The notes: generated from the letters alone by a model not told the origin. A DNA stretch of 64,000 nucleotides from Micropterus salmoides (GCF_014851395.1 NW_024040485.1:7216104-7280103), one strand, 5' to 3'; positions 11,544 to 26,400 are shown, counted from the first letter of the stretch. Numbers and translations are program-made.

Positions 11544-12958
11544 ACTCATTTAAGCCGGAGCAAAAGCTTCTGTAGTGTAGCGCCAACAACAAAACATTTA
11601 AAGCCTTTTCCGGCCACATAACAAGTGTTCAATGATGCCAGATGCTGCATTTCTACTCTCCCATGTGGTTTGGAGACAGAGGGAGAGATAAAGATTCCGG
11701 TTTACTTTGAAGATAAATTACTCATAGTGCCAGAAAATGGTGTCGTTTCAACATTGTTGTATTCAGATTTTGCATTGAATGATAGACTATAACTACAAGG
11801 TGGATTTTGGTGGATTGCAAAAGCCATTATGTATTTTTAATTTAGTGAAGTCAGAGTGGGGACCTTTCTGGAATCCATTCAAGAACCCCTAATGGTGGAC
11901 TGTAGTTTAGCCCAATCATGGCAGCCCTGAGCTGCACCCTTTATGTTTACAGTGTGGAAAGCAGCTGCTTGCTTGAAGATGTCTCCAACGCCCCGACTCT
12001 CTGACCCCTCCCGGCTCCCCATGGCTTTTATTATTTTGTATTTTCTTCAAACCCACCTCCCTGGTGTCACTTTGTTGCCGTCACCACTGATTGGGCTGTC
12101 GTGCGGCTGCCGCCATCCATGTTTAACCCCATCATGCCTCCCCACACACAGACCTAATCCGCCAGTAAAACTAATCCTTAATCCTCTCTGGCAAGTTGAA
12201 CAGCCCCCCTCCCCCCCTCCCCCTCCCCCTCCTCCCCCACCTCCCTTGGATCCTGATTCCCACACGGGCCTTTTGCCTGAAACGTCAAAACTATATAGAC
12301 CTCTATATGATAAAGTTTACTGGAAGCATATGCAAAACCATTCCAATGGGGTTAAACATCGTGATAGACGTTATGGCAGCCCTATTATACAAATTTTGAG
12401 GTGTTAAGAGATTAAAAAAAAAAAAAAAGTCAATGTTAAAGGCACAAGTGAACAGCAGTAGGGATATGGGGAAGATAAAGACAGAAAAAGTCCCACAATT
12501 CCACAAGGCCAAGGACTCAGTATATCATTACCGTGTCGCAAATTATCAGGCCTACATGAAATAGCAGCGGGCCTATCTGCAAGATATGGGTAATAGTTCC
12601 ATAATATCAACGATAAGAACCATTAGGCTACTGAGAACCGTGACAATCAGCTTCAAATGAACTCTGCTGCTTCATCTCGGGAGATATGTAGGCCCAAACC
12701 TATATGACAGAATTGAAGAAGGATAGACCTACTCACTATCAAACCTTTAGATAAAGTGAGCTGAGCTATCACTGGAAATCCTAATGTGCTTCCACAGGAG
12801 ATAATAAAATATCATAAAGTCCGATAAGGTCAGTGTAGATTCACTGTGGAGCATTAGAGGAACATTATGGTGATTTTTCGGCGGGGTGAGATCACGCTTC
12901 TCTATCTGCTCCATCTCCTTCATGTTGCTCTCAGCCAGTAGGCCCCTGCTCTGGCCCT
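11544..12958. other. Intergenic DNA upstream of cadm3
   Basis: No gene supported. A C-rich simple tract at about 12204-12243 produces an artefactual proline run. A 15 nt poly-A lies at about 12414-12428. Confidence 0.5.
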
Positions 12959-13113
12959 GTTATCCCGATGGTACGGGCCAAATCGTATTAAAATCCCCTC
13001 CCCTCCCTCCCTCCCTCCCTCCTCCCTCCCTTGTCCCCTCCCTCTCGTCTTTCAGACAGACTGTTTTTGCTGCAGTGAACGGCAGCCGTGGAGAGAGAGC
13101 GAGAGAGAGACAG

Positions 13114-13146
<33 letters not shown>

Positions 13147-13381
13147 GAGTGAGCGAGAGAGAAAGAGAGAGAGCGGAGGAAAAAGCAAGAAAAACAAAGA
13201 GTCCGGAGAAGGAACAAGGAGATAAAAAAAAAAAAGTCGATAAAAGCAGACTGTGAGAAGGATCCGGACAAGCGACTGCTGCGCATCAAAGGAGGAACCT
13301 TACCAGGGACCTTATTGGAGACCAGCGCCAACAAAACCGGACTCCGGAGGCGGAATATAACGGTGTGTGTGTGTGTGTGTG
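12959..13381 (+). promoter_or_regulatory. Candidate cadm3 promoter / noncoding first exon
   Basis: This segment has a CCTCCCTCC tract (about 12996-13045), then purine-rich GAGA sequence, a (CA)n run at about 13120-13146, and a unique segment at 13200-13362 that ends GGAATATAACG before (GT)n. It resembles the GC/GA-rich 5' ends of neural adhesion genes. A noncoding first exon is plausible because the coding exon at 15011 is preceded by a good splice acceptor, but no transcript evidence is available. The possible donor is the start of the GT run and is weak. Confidence 0.3.
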
Positions 13382-13690
13382 GTCATTGCCGTGTATTGCT
13401 TCGCAGTTTGTATTATTGTTCAGGGTTAGGCTGTAGCCTGTAGGGCGGACAGGAGACACCTGTCAGTGCTGACGCTTTCGCTTCTCCAGGAATGTGTCTG
13501 TGTGCGCACTCAGTAGCTACTGTGTGTGTGTAATCCGTTATGCCTGCCCAGGGAGAGAGCTGTATAATCCATGCATGTTTTATAATGTTTTCTGAATAGC
13601 CTATGCGTTTTGTTGTCGGGCTGCCCGCGCTGTATCCGACTCCTCTCCCCTTCCTCTTCTCTCCCAGCTATGTTGGCTTTATCGCTCTGC

Positions 13691-13721
<31 letters not shown>

Positions 13722-14943
13722 AGCATCACAACTCGTGCCTTGTGCAGGAGCCACCTCACCAGCCGCTTACAAGAGTCTCCTCAATCTCATCCCATCAGCA
13801 CAAGATATTTCTGCAAGTGCGAGAGATGGTGTTAGAAAACGGACTCCCACCCGACAAACATCGCGCTGGTGCTCCCGTGATCCGTCGCAGCGATGCAGGC
13901 CACCACGAGCTGATTTTAGTGTTATTATTATCATCATTTCTCTCGTTACTCTCCACGTAAGAGCAGGACGCCAGAACTTGTGTTAAATCACACCCGGTGT
14001 GTCCTGGTTATTTCCCATGGATGCACTTCTATTTGTTTTCATTTCTCACCATCACTCAACAGGAAGGGCTGGAGCAGCAATAAAAACCCCCACCCCTCCC
14101 AATCCCACATCCCCCATACCCCCCCCCAGCCCCACTCCTCCATCCCACCCTCTCTCAATCCCCGCCCTAAGCGCCCGCCCGTCCCGCAGGCAACGCACCA
14201 GCCACGGTTTCCTCTCAGCGTTTACAATGAGGTAGCGTTTCGCAGATGGTCCGAGGGCTCACCTCGGCGCGGGCTACTGCTATTTTAGGGAACGCACGTG
14301 AGAGAAAGAGAAAGAGAGGGAGAGAAAGAGTGTGTATGACAACGAGAGAGAGAGAGAGAGAGAGAGAGAGGACGAGTGCCTGAGCGGCTATTAAGCACGT
14401 CTCCAGTCCTGTGCAAAGCGCACTGAGTGTTGTCAGCTGGCGACAGGTGCATCTTTTTGCCGCTGTTGTTTCCCCCCTTTCTTCTTCTCTGCTTTTTCAC
14501 CACCAGCTGGGGGAATGTTCCTTTCCGTTATTTCTAATTAGTGTGAGTTAGTCGGAGCTGTCCAAAATATTCGTTTTCCTTCACTCCACATGCGCACAGC
14601 TTGTTAAAGTGGATGAATAAATTCCCAGTAATGAACAACCTCCTCCTCCCCTCTTCTCCTCTTCTCCCCTTCTCCCCTCATTACCACCTATACAACACCA
14701 CCATCACCCTCTATTCTGCTGTTTGGCTCCATCACCGACCCCTCCCCTTACCCACGCCTCTCTCAATCGCCTCTCAGTATGGTGTGACACAAGCAGATCG
14801 ATGAATACCCATGGAGCAACGCGTGAGGAACGGGTTGGCCCAGCGTTTATTCAGAGGCATCCAACCAGTGGCAGGGAACGCAATTAGTGGCCAGTTGGCC
14901 TGTCCTGCTTGTTTTCTTTATTTCTCCACTTCTGTCCCTGCAG
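13382..14943. other. cadm3 5' flank or 5' UTR intron
   Basis: CpG-containing, low-complexity-rich sequence with no supported coding exon. It holds poly-A at 13690-13707, a C-rich tract near 14085-14190 and (GA)n at 14344-14370. If the upstream segment is a noncoding exon, this would be its intron. Confidence 0.4.
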
Positions 14944-15010
14944 GTGACTCTCCAGAGCTCCTCTGCCCTCCTGAGGATTCAGTGAGACAGGTGGATCTGT
15001 GCGCCCGACC
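14944..15010 (+). other. cadm3 5' UTR part of the first coding exon
   Basis: A pyrimidine tract ending CTTCTGTCCCTGCAG finishes at 14943 and forms a strong 3' splice site. An in-frame TGA at 14972-14974 precedes the ATG, so translation cannot start further upstream in this frame. The ATG context is GACCATGG, with A at -3 and G at +4. Confidence 0.5.
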
Positions 15011-18000
15011 ATGGCCATCCCATCAGCCCCCTCCGCATTATGGAGTGTCAGCTTATTGACAGTACTATTTGCAGCTGCGGTTCACAGCAACATTGTCTAT
15101 GGTAAGCGCCTCTCCCCCTCTTTATCTATCTGCTATCTCCTAGTCTCTCTATCTCGCTGGCTGTCCCTGGGCCCCTGACCTCCCCGACCCTCTCTTTCTG
15201 TCGCTGATGGTGCCCCTTATCTGTTGACATGAGTTTTTTTTTATGTTGTTTCCTGTATTATGACAAGGGAATCAGAGAGCCGTTAATAAGCCCATGGGAC
15301 ATTGCCACCTCCCCGGACCCCAGTGGAATTTCTGCCGTTGTATTTGAGGAATGTGTGTGACTTGCACGTGGGTGCAGGACTACACACTTACACGCATACT
15401 ACAGGTCCTTGCTGGAGTAGCTCACTTGCCCCATGGCTCCCTCTGCTTTGTTCCTTCCTTGAGTCACTTGCATACACTCACATAAAAGTACAAAAGCAGC
15501 CACACGCTCATGCACTAACATTCTTCATTTCACATTCACCTGCTCAGCATCTCTCCGTCTTTGTTACATGTGCTATTCATCATCTTTGTGGGCCCTCTGT
15601 ACTCATCCCCCCCCCACACCCCCCCACACCCCACCCCCCCACCCCCCACACCCCCCACCTCTGTCCTATGCCCCGGCATACAGTACAGACACATGCCACT
15701 CGTCATGGCTGAAGCTCAACCTGTGATGAGCTGGGCGTGGCTGAGAGCGGACGATAAGAGAGGATTTGATGAGAGAAGCACTTTGTAATGATATCATCCC
15801 TGCTGTGAGCACCGAGTGAACAGGAATACGCTGTCCAATGTGCTTTTCCAATTACATAACACTCAAGTGACTGGCTGCGGGTAATACAACCTTTAGAGGG
15901 CAAACTGTGCCCATGGCGAAATAGAGCATCATGATTGCCGCTCAATCCATAGAAAATTGATTGACACAGGTAGAATCCTGTAGGCATTTTCTCATTACAG
16001 TTAGGATTTAATTGCACTGAGTGTTTGGCAAAGAACTGAAAGACGATATAGCAGGCGAGAAGGCTTCTAATAGACGTTCCCTGATTTGCATTAACGATAT
16101 ATTCTCAGAGGCCCCTTGTGTTCACTTGTGCACGCCCACACAATTTCACAAATCTGAATACATCTCTGAGTGCATGAACATGCATGAACACATGCACAGT
16201 GTACACGTGTATGCACATAGATATGCAAGTGCACTCACCACATCTAATACACTTCCACTTTGTTTGTCCACATCAGCTGTTTTTACTTTCTGTTAAATTA
16301 TGCATACCAGTGTTTCTGCACATTTGTGTATGAAATGTGGGGAGGTGGAGGATGGTCAATGTGAGCTCACAGTGGTCAGTGCAGTAAAACGTGAGAAACA
16401 ATCCTGCTGTGCCAAGAAGCCGGGATGAGGTCACTGCTAAACAAATGCAAATGTAGGCCTGCGGAGGCCCCCGAAAGCTGTTGAAGATGAGAAATGCACA
16501 AACAATCTCCGGATTGAGGTGCTGATGATGAAATATCAATCTCTCGTCAGAGTGCTGACCCCGACCGTGTAGCTCGTCATTGAAACCCAGGCAGCGCTTC
16601 GTTATTTGGGTCCGAAAACGATTTTGGCTCGCACTCAGAAGCACGTCACATTTGATTAAGGTGTGCCTAGCTGGAGGCCTGACCATGCATGACCAATTCC
16701 TGCTTTGGTTTCACCTAAGCGCTGTTTTACATTATCATGTCAGTCAAAGAGAGTAATTAAGCCTGGGACGTCTGACAGTGTTTAGGAGATGAGAAAACAC
16801 GTCAGAGAGTGCAATTGAGAGGAGAAGGGGAGCATGGATGGAGTGCTGGCTTAACAGTTTCAGTGTGTGTGTTGTAAAGCATTAAGATGGCAAGACTGTT
16901 ACACTGAAACCAAACTAATAACATTTCTGCAGTGAAATTAATTAGAATCACTTTCATCAAAAAAGTTTGAAATTATAATTCTTCTGCTACTTAGGAAGGC
17001 TTTAATCACAATATGAATGCACATGTCTTTTCATCAACATAGAATGGGAATTTATAGACTTTCTCACTGGTATAAAAGGAACTCTTATGGGACACACTAT
17101 ATATATATAGTGTGTGTGTGTTTTCTGTTCTATGGTTTCCAGATATCTGAGCAATGTTGGAAACAGAGTGTTTGCAAGCTGCAGAGCACTGGACCATCGC
17201 TCACATCTGCTCTTATTGGTGTCTGATTGGTGTTGTTGTGACACAGCAGCAGAGCTGTTAAGTAGAAGATGGAGTAGGGCGGGGTAGGCAGTCAGATAAT
17301 GCCGTAATAATGGAGATCTCCATGCTAAGAGGCCCTGGAACAGAAGGGTCTACTTAGCATAAATAATTCAACGTTATGTATCAGAGAGGAAAAACGGTTA
17401 GCTCAGCAAATCAATGCAAGAGCAGATGAGCCATCGGAGAGCAGGACTGCCCATCACTGCTATACTCAGAGTGCGCAGTGAATTCAAAACAAGGAGAGAG
17501 AAAAAAGTTACGGGTTAATTGTCATACAGCGAGCAACAGGCTACATGTCATGGCTATTTAAATTCCTGGCCAACCCCGGATTCCAAACTCTGCCACTTCC
17601 ACTGCTCCATCTTCATTTGATGTATGTCAAAGTCAGGGACAGGACAGCATTAACTCTGTTTTTTTTCTGGATTTATCTGTGACCTGACTTCCTTAGAGCA
17701 AGTGAACGAATTGGGGAGACACTAATTGCGCGCCATTTGACATATCCATTTCCACAGCTGGATGTGCAGCCATGCGCTGCGGATGGAAAGTGCCTCTCAG
17801 AAGGGTACAGATTAGGCATGCAATTGGCCGGCTGTGCCCTGGTTCTGTACTGCTGACCCAGTTACCTCGGGGCTGCTGTGGAGTGTGGAGGGTCCGTCCG
17901 CTGGAGCACTCAGCAGACAGCATGTAGAGCAGCCCGCTGTGGCTTCCCATCAGCCACCTGGCCCTCAACTCCACGGCAGCCTGATCCCAGACCCCAGGAG

Positions 18001-21000
18001 AATGTTTGTGTTCGTGACAAGAAACATGTCTAATAGTTTATTTACCTCGACGAGTTCTGCTGGTCGGAACCATTGAATGAAGCCCTAATGCTTCCAGCTG
18101 AGGCCAATAATGAATAAGGATTAAAGGACGGGAGCAGTGTGGACCCTTCGTTAGTGTGTTAAGATTTACAGCTGGGCGGGCTCTGCATGTGTGTGCCTTT
18201 GCCAGCGGTTCACTTTATCCTGCCACAAAATGGGCTCCTTCCCCACTGGACCAGCTCTTTCTCACTGGCTCAGTGCCCACTTCCTGTGTGTGCTGCTGTT
18301 GTTTACTGTTGACTTCCTGTGTGCCAAGATGAGGGAACATTTGGCTAATACACAGTACGGCTAGCACACAATAGCAGTAGGCGGTTTGGATGGGAGGCCT
18401 CTGCCTGTTAACAAGGCTGACTGATAAGCAGTGACTCATTAACAAGCCGAGGTACACAGAGCCTGGGGGAATTACCGCCTAGCCACTGTGACATTAATAA
18501 GAGGTCTAAGCTATTTTTCCATTTGGCTCCACTGGCACAGCGCTAAACCAGTGGTTTCCAATCTCGACCCTGGCTATTTACTGGCTCCAGTGCTTTTCCA
18601 TTTGTTTCAGCCACTGCTTACCTGGTCTGATTGGAGCTGGACAGATCAGTATTGTCAGTGTGGGCTACAGTTAATGACATCTGCTGCTTCAATGGAAAAC
18701 CAGACACCTCATTAGTTTTCTCCAGATTCATTCAGAAACATCTGGGGAGGAGCCCAATTAATTCTTCTTATGCTGAGCATGCCAATTAATTAGCAATATG
18801 TTTGTTTTTTCAAGAGAAAAAGACAATGACATATTCTAACACATAGCCTAGATTTTAATCAGTAATACTGATGATGGTTCTGACACTTTATAGATCCAAT
18901 TAGGCATCTAAAATAGACTCAGTACAATTTGAAAAAGAGCTCTAAGTAACTGTCTCCTATCAAAATCCAAAGCCATATTACTCCCATTGTCTTGTGTGTT
19001 TATTTGTATCTGATCCTTTAAGTGTTTTGTCGTCCGGATCAGTTTTGTGATTATAAATTAGATCCTGATTGGCTGGCATTAGTTTGCAGCAGATTCACAT
19101 CTGGCAGAAAACCAATTATTTCTCCTGTTCATCATGCCGATTAATTAAGGCGCTGTGGCTGATTGATTAAACTCCCAACAAAGCTCCAACCATGAGCAAT
19201 AGAGCCTTGGGGATGATTTGCATCACACATTATACACATTGCTGTGTCATGTTATCTTCATAAAGCTCTTCAGACATGTCGAAACATTACATATGCGTAC
19301 GCGACAGGAAGAGAAACCCACAGCTCAACAAGGAACAAGTGTTGATAAGTAATATGTGGCTAAATTAAGCAGAATTAAGATGCAGTGGCGCGCCAGTATC
19401 ATTGGATCTTAAAGGTATCAGGAGCGCCCAAACAAGTCTCCATTAGACCTCATCAATCTCAGGCAGATCTCATCCACCCTGGCCCACTCAGGCCATGTGA
19501 GATTACATCAGAACCGATCAATCTCGCCTGCTAGCATCATAATAACAGCAAGTGCCATTTAAAAATTGAAAGAGAGAAGTGCTCTTGAGATTTTGCTAAG
19601 CAGTGACACACTCGGCTTCCTCTCAGGTTCTCTTAAAAGACACATCACTCTGCAGCAACTCGGTTGAGGAAAATTGGGGGTCCAGCATTTGCAGAGCTGT
19701 CAGCTTTAAACCATCACTTCACAAAGGCAACGCAGATTAAACAAACCTAACAACAATAACAACGAAAGCCTTGGAATAAATTAATTCTCTTCGTTTTCAA
19801 CAACAGGAGCTCTTATTATTGCGCTCTGCACTCAACTGGCTTTTCCTTTGATCGGGTCCCCCACTCTCACCACTCCCAACCCGCCCCCATTTTCTCCAGT
19901 TACCTGCCTGAATTCTCTACTGGGTGTTTTAATTGATTGCTGTGGGGTTGGAAATCACCCATCCTGTCACTGACGCATGGTTGGTCAGACCAAGGGCTTC
20001 CGGAAAAGGTGTATATGTTTGTTGAAGCCCATCACTGTGCTATGACGGGGTGCCGGAAGACTTGAGTGCGTGGCTGTAAAGCGCAGCATCTGTATTGATT
20101 GAGTCTGAGTGCTGAGGGTTCCCCCTGAGCGCAGGAGCTCCTCCAATGAAAGAGCAGAGGTTGCTCTTGTTTATTGCCTCTTTTTGATGATGCCATCACT
20201 TCAGCTGGTGGTAGGGAGTGTGTCTGTGGGGGGATCTTATTGCTGATATCACAACCGTAAAGCCATTTTAATTCACCTGTGGGCTATCTTGTGAATTCTC
20301 CCAAGTCTGGTTTCTGCTGAGGATATCGCCGTCCATTCCCTGGATGGTGAGTCCCTCTAACATAGTACTGTGACATACCGAACCAAGTGTTGTGAAGCTA
20401 TAAACTGGCATGGACATAATTGCATTACATGTATAAATCTTTGCAAAATGTGTACAAATTATTCAATTCTTACTTGAAATACTTCTGATTATGCTGTTTT
20501 TCTGCAAGCATACTTGGTTATTTTACTTTCCCCATCTATAACATAACTATAAATGGCTGTTTGATGGAAATAATTTGTGATAAATTTACCAGCTTAGAGC
20601 TGAATTGACTGGAGTCTGGCACTTCTGCTGATCCAATGTCAAAGTGAATCAGCAGCCAGACTGACAGAGTCCTCAAGGCTGTGTCCTGTCTTGGCACATG
20701 CAGTTAAGTTTTTCATAGCTTTAGCTTTGGCTGACTGATTAACAGTCAGAGTGACCAAACTGAATGCTAGCTGTAATTTCTGAGCTGCAACAAAATGATA
20801 TGTTATGCTAGTAATAAAAAATTGTTGTACTGAAGCCATCTTTAATATTGGTTTTAGCAGTAAAACAGTTGGATGGTATCATTATTAAAATTTTTGTATT
20901 GTAACACAGCTAATGTTCAGAGTTCATTTGCGGTTCCACTGCACTGCTGCACTCCGTATGCTGCACAATCACACTGTACCACACTGCTCGTATGCTCATA

Positions 21001-23070
21001 GCTCCCATATCCATCTGCTATTAAAATGCATTCTGTTTTATTTTAAATGCCCTTTCCATTAATACAGTTGCATTTAGTGTGTAGTTTCCATTATCATTAT
21101 GGCTGCATTGTAATTGGATTACATTTTTCATGCGCCCTATAGCACAGCGGGAAAGTAGTGTGGGAGCATGCATTGTCAACAAGAACAAACATGACAGGTG
21201 TAGGATCATTAGACTTCATACTATAGTGCCTGGATTTACTTTTCATTGAAGTGGAAAAGGTCGTCTTTTATGAGTCTTTCCTGGAAGACAACGAAAATGA
21301 TGACGTGTGGTTTTTTGCCGCAGTTTGCAACTACTGTAAAGGCTATGGAAGAGGAAAAGTAGTGAGAACTGGTGGGAATGGAGAGTGATTCTGTGGGTGT
21401 CTTTGGGTAATCTGATTGGTTTGCAAACTATGGAGTGAGTTTAAACTTCTCTGCACTGCTTGCAATATGTGAATACACACTGTGTGGACTGTATTTACTC
21501 CTGGCTGAGGTTTGATCACCTCCCTAGGTGGTCTATGGACCTGATAACTTTCAGATTGTAACGTGCATTTACTCGCTGTATCAGCATTTTGTTTTTCATC
21601 CAAGAGATCCACAAAGACATCACATTTTAATCCTAGGTGTAAAGGAGGCCAGACTGCTAAATCTTTCAACAGAAAGTTGAGTAAATAGTCTGTAATCTTT
21701 CTTGCACTCTTTTCCTTGCACCAAGTTTTTTTTCTCCGGTGCTTTTGTGTGTTAGTTTGATTATGTTCTCCTTCAAAACCACAGTCTTGATAGATCACCT
21801 ATCTACATTTTTTGAATACTTTAATTGTACTGGTGAATACAGTGACTGTGACCTACAGTAGATATCATTTCACCTACCAGCTCTTCTTTTTTTGGGGCGG
21901 AGGAATCGAGGAGGATTCCAAAACAGCAGTCTATAGATGAAAACAAAAATAAGCTTGTTGGCTTTATTCTGTTGTCCTTGAGTTTTTAGAGAGTGATGGA
22001 TCCATGTTTTCCACTGGCAATTGGTGCAGGGAATATATTGCCTTCCTTTAAACATTTCATAAGGTCAGCTGATCAATCAAACAATCTATCACTGTGATGG
22101 AAGTGGAAGCTTCAAACTCACACACTGCCCAGTGGACAGGTGCAGCCTTGGCTTTTATTCTGCATCTGGCCCTCGACACTGATCAGGGTATGATGAACAC
22201 ATGATGAGTGGATGTGGCTTATGATGACGGGGCTGTCGTCGCGCGGTGTAACTCAGTGCTACCGCACTGACTGAAGACAAAGGCACCAAATAGGCATCTC
22301 TAATCTCCCTGCTGAATGAATCCGAAACAAAGAGAGGAGGAACGCAGACATAGAGGCTTGGACACACATAGGATAAGCTGATTACCCAGGAAAGTAGGGA
22401 GGGCGAGGGAGACAGAGGGAGAAAGACAGAGGCATGCACGTGAACAAGAGAAATCCATACAGTAAGGGAGCTTTAGGGCAGAGAAATGAAGGAGGAGGGG
22501 TAGTAAGAAAAAAGCAAGTGCACTCTAATGATGGGGTGCACAGACTGGAGAGAAAATGAAAAGAAACATCGTAGGGAGCGAGGGAGGAAGAAAAAACACA
22601 CAGGAAGAAAAAGGGTGAATGTTTAAAAGGACCAGCTATGGCGCGCTACATAGAGCATGCAATAGGAAAATGAAAGGAATGCATATTTGCCTGTGATATC
22701 CTCCTAAGGCACGCGACACAATCAAAAACAGGACATTATGCAAATGTGAGGCGGCTACGGCAATATAATCGCTACCTGAGTCATTTCACCTGCTCTGTTC
22801 ACTTGTCGCTATATATGCAAACAGAATTACACCCAATCCAGGTGTACGGGCTAAATATACAGCTAATTAAAATTAATGAGATTTACTTAGAAAAGAATAT
22901 GCTTCTTCCCTAAGCTGCTTATCCCCGCATGAGAATCGACTATACACATTGATACACACACCTTTGCCAGTGCACTCACAAATACACACACACACACATG
23001 TACCTTCTATTCCTTCACTACGCTTTCTCACACCCTGGTAGGCAGACTATTTAGAATCCTTGGGACACTT

Positions 23071-23109
<39 letters not shown>

Positions 23110-23202
23110 AACGCTTAGTCTATCTTTCAGCCAGCTTTCCTCTCACCCAGACTTAAACATGCTCCTTGTTCAATGAACACGCAAGTCCTTGACTGTATGT
23201 TG

Positions 23203-23243
<41 letters not shown>

Positions 23244-23366
23244 TTCACAGAGATTCTCAGGGATGCACACACACACAAACATGTAAACAGATGCTAACAC
23301 ACACTCTGAAACAATTTAAGAAAAACACTTATGTACATATTTATGCATAAAGACAAGCACAAGTAC

Positions 23367-23413
<47 letters not shown>

Positions 23414-26400
23414 CAAAGCTCAAATAGAGCTTTGAAGGCCTTCTAGTCTTTACTTAAACAAAAATATCCTTGTGAGCCAAGCTGTTGACTGCCAGGCGAA
23501 TATGTTTGTGTGCCTGCTTATCTATCTGTGTGTATGCATAAGTGTGTGTGTTTAGCAGGCCAGTCAATGGATGCATATATATTCCCCACACAGAATGGCC
23601 CTTCTATATACAGTATATCATACAGTGTAAGCTTTTGATATGTAACATTTCTTCTTCTTACAGACTTTTTTTTTTTATCCATAAGGTGGTGTCCAACCAG
23701 CGACGCTCCATTTCCTAGCGAGCAGAGTGCTGAGTAATTAAACGGTCCTCTCTGTTGAAGGAGTGGAGTGGGGGGGTTGGGAAAATGACACAGCACGAAT
23801 TAATCACACACTTTATTAACAGACTTAGGATTCGGTTCCTTTCTCCACTGCAGCTAGCTGCACCACTTGGCACCCACCCAACTTATGTCTCAGCCGACAC
23901 CACGCATATTTGTACTACACGTACAGTAGCTTCCACATGCACTCACACACTCACACGAGTACTGTGCGAACACACACATGTACACACTCCTCTTTTTTCT
24001 GTCTCTATCTGCATTTCTCTCCTTCTGTCGCTGCTTCATTTCTCAGCTTGGTGAGTACTTGAATGTCATTATGACTTTTGCTATCAAAAGCAAACAGCGG
24101 GACTGGATTGAGGAGTGTATGCCAGACCTCCCGTTTTCCACGCTGAGAGTGCCACAGCATGTCGAGTGCTATTTTGATCGTTCTGGCTTTTTTTCCCTGT
24201 TTCTTTTCAACAAATGGGCCGGCGTTTTGAAAGGACAGATTCATTGACAATGCTCCAGCTGTGAGGCTCAAACGGCCCACGTGCTATAGTTTCTGAATAG
24301 AAACCTCCCTCTCTATATATTTATGCTACAGTCACTCTCCCTTGGCCTGTGTGTCAATGAAGATGGCTTCATATCTACCGGCAAATTCGATCCCATTTGC
24401 GTAATGCATCAGCAGACGGCACAAGTGAACGATATAATTGAGTTAATGAGCTACATGCCCTTATCTGCTGTTCATTCATACGGGCAGCCCGGGGCGTGAC
24501 GACTATCAGCCTCTTACACAGGCTACTGTATGTTTGATGAGTCCCTTGAAGGGAGAATTTGATAATGCAGTCGAAGTTCCTCAAGGCAAACTGTTTTGAA
24601 GGGAGTTTATCCTCTACGTTTCTGTTTTTTTTTATTCTCTTGTTCTCTTATTCTACAATGAATATTTAAATGTTATTGTGATTTATTTATCGGGGCTTAG
24701 TGTTCAGCTTCACTGAGCTATTTTCAGGTTGATATCTTCACAGGCATGGGAGGGGGGCATATATACTTGTACATAGTGGAGGTGTCATGCTTGAATTTAT
24801 GACAGCGCTCGATGGCGTGCCTGGGAGAGCGTCTTTTTGTTGTTGTTTGAAGGGTTCTGTGACATTTTCTGGTTCTTCCCCTTAGGGGTAGAAAGAGTCA
24901 GAGCTGGCCTGGTTTCATCATCCTCACAGTACAATTTACTGAGGTTCCGTTTGAAAGGATGAAGAGAAAAGGAAGGGTCATTTACGTCATAGGGTCAGTT
25001 GCCGGTGGCAAGATGACTACATGCTGACATTTCCTCGTACTGTTTTGTGTTACACCTTGATGAAGCAAACCAAGGCAAGGGGGCATGACATACCATCCAT
25101 TGTGCAGTGTTAAAGGGGATCCTATTTTAGGAAATCAGTAGTAAAGATTTGTACATGACCACTGTAGTATTTAAGCGAGCAGTCAAGTCCAAGTCACGTC
25201 ACAAGTTTACAGCTCTGGGTGAGGCAGCATATTAGGCTAAGTCAAGTGACACACGTCTGAGCCCCACTGTAACCGTGTGTCCTGTAAACGTGTCTGGCTG
25301 AGACACTAGACTCCTCCAGTATCTGCTCAGTCAGCCTGGCTCTGTCTTAGAGCATCAGCTAAATGGCTAAAAGTGTTGGGACATGCAGTAATTCCATCTT
25401 CAAAATTCATTCAGTCATTTTTACTGGCATTTTCAGATTAGCTCTAGCCAGCATGTAATTAATTGACTGGCACATATTCCCCAAACAATAGATGTCTATC
25501 ACAGCATAATGTAGACACAACTACCAGTGGTTACTCAGGGCATTTTACCATAGTGAAGGAGTGACAACAGAAGGCAGGAGGATGGCGATGTTGGTCTGTT
25601 GCTTAAGTCTCAATCTTCGCTACTGCCATCGAATTTCCCGTCAGAGTTGAATCACTTAACTCCCTCCAATTAACTGATGTTGCACTGTTTGAAATGAAAA
25701 TGAACGCTTCAACTGAATGAAACTTGACGTCTTCAATTTCAATCAAGAACATTTATATGAGCAATACTTTATGTGTATGTAGGGTCATTTAGTGATACTC
25801 TCTCACACAGAGATGAGCCAACAAACCAAATACCCCATTAACTATTCATAAATACCCCATTTAATATTCTCATTAGTTTCTATCTGTGTATAGAAACACA
25901 TGGTGAGACATGCAAACACTCAAATATCAGATCAACATAGCTACTGTGGCTCATGTACTGTATTTGAAAAACACCTCACAGTAGGGAGGGTTTAAAAAAA
26001 CATGCATTTATTTGACAAACAACCGCATGCATATTATTCTTTCTTTTTTGAAAACACACTGAAATGGGCCCTTTAAAGCTCTACTTGGATACTAAGATAA
26101 ATGTTAATAGGGACCGTGGGATGAAAAATAGCTGTTTAGCTATATCTCTGTGTAATGCATTGGCTTTCAAGCTTGAAGTCAATGTTTTATTATGCATGGT
26201 CCCTGTTAAATAAACTTCACAGTGCCAGATGTGATAGACAGCATGATAAAATAACCATTTATGCAGCAGTTTCAAAGTAAAATCACAAAAGTAAATCCAT
26301 TAAAAACAAGAAATAGAACGGTGGTGCAACACCTTCCATTTGTCGGATGATTTCTCCCAAAGTGTCACCATGACTGCATACATTTTTGAGCACCGGTGGC

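Noticed and set aside
11943..12407. Open frame of 154 codons with a proline run
   Set aside because: It comes from a C-rich simple tract, with no homology I can recognise and no second supporting exon.
13603..13986. Open frames of 116-127 codons near the candidate cadm3 promoter
   Set aside because: They run through a poly-A tract and have overlapping competitors. No signal peptide or domain is seen, and the cadm3 signal-peptide exon is clearly at 15011.
22961..23420. Regularly spaced repeats resembling an array of direct repeats
   Set aside because: The repeats are CA microsatellites with unequal spacing in a vertebrate intron, not a CRISPR array.
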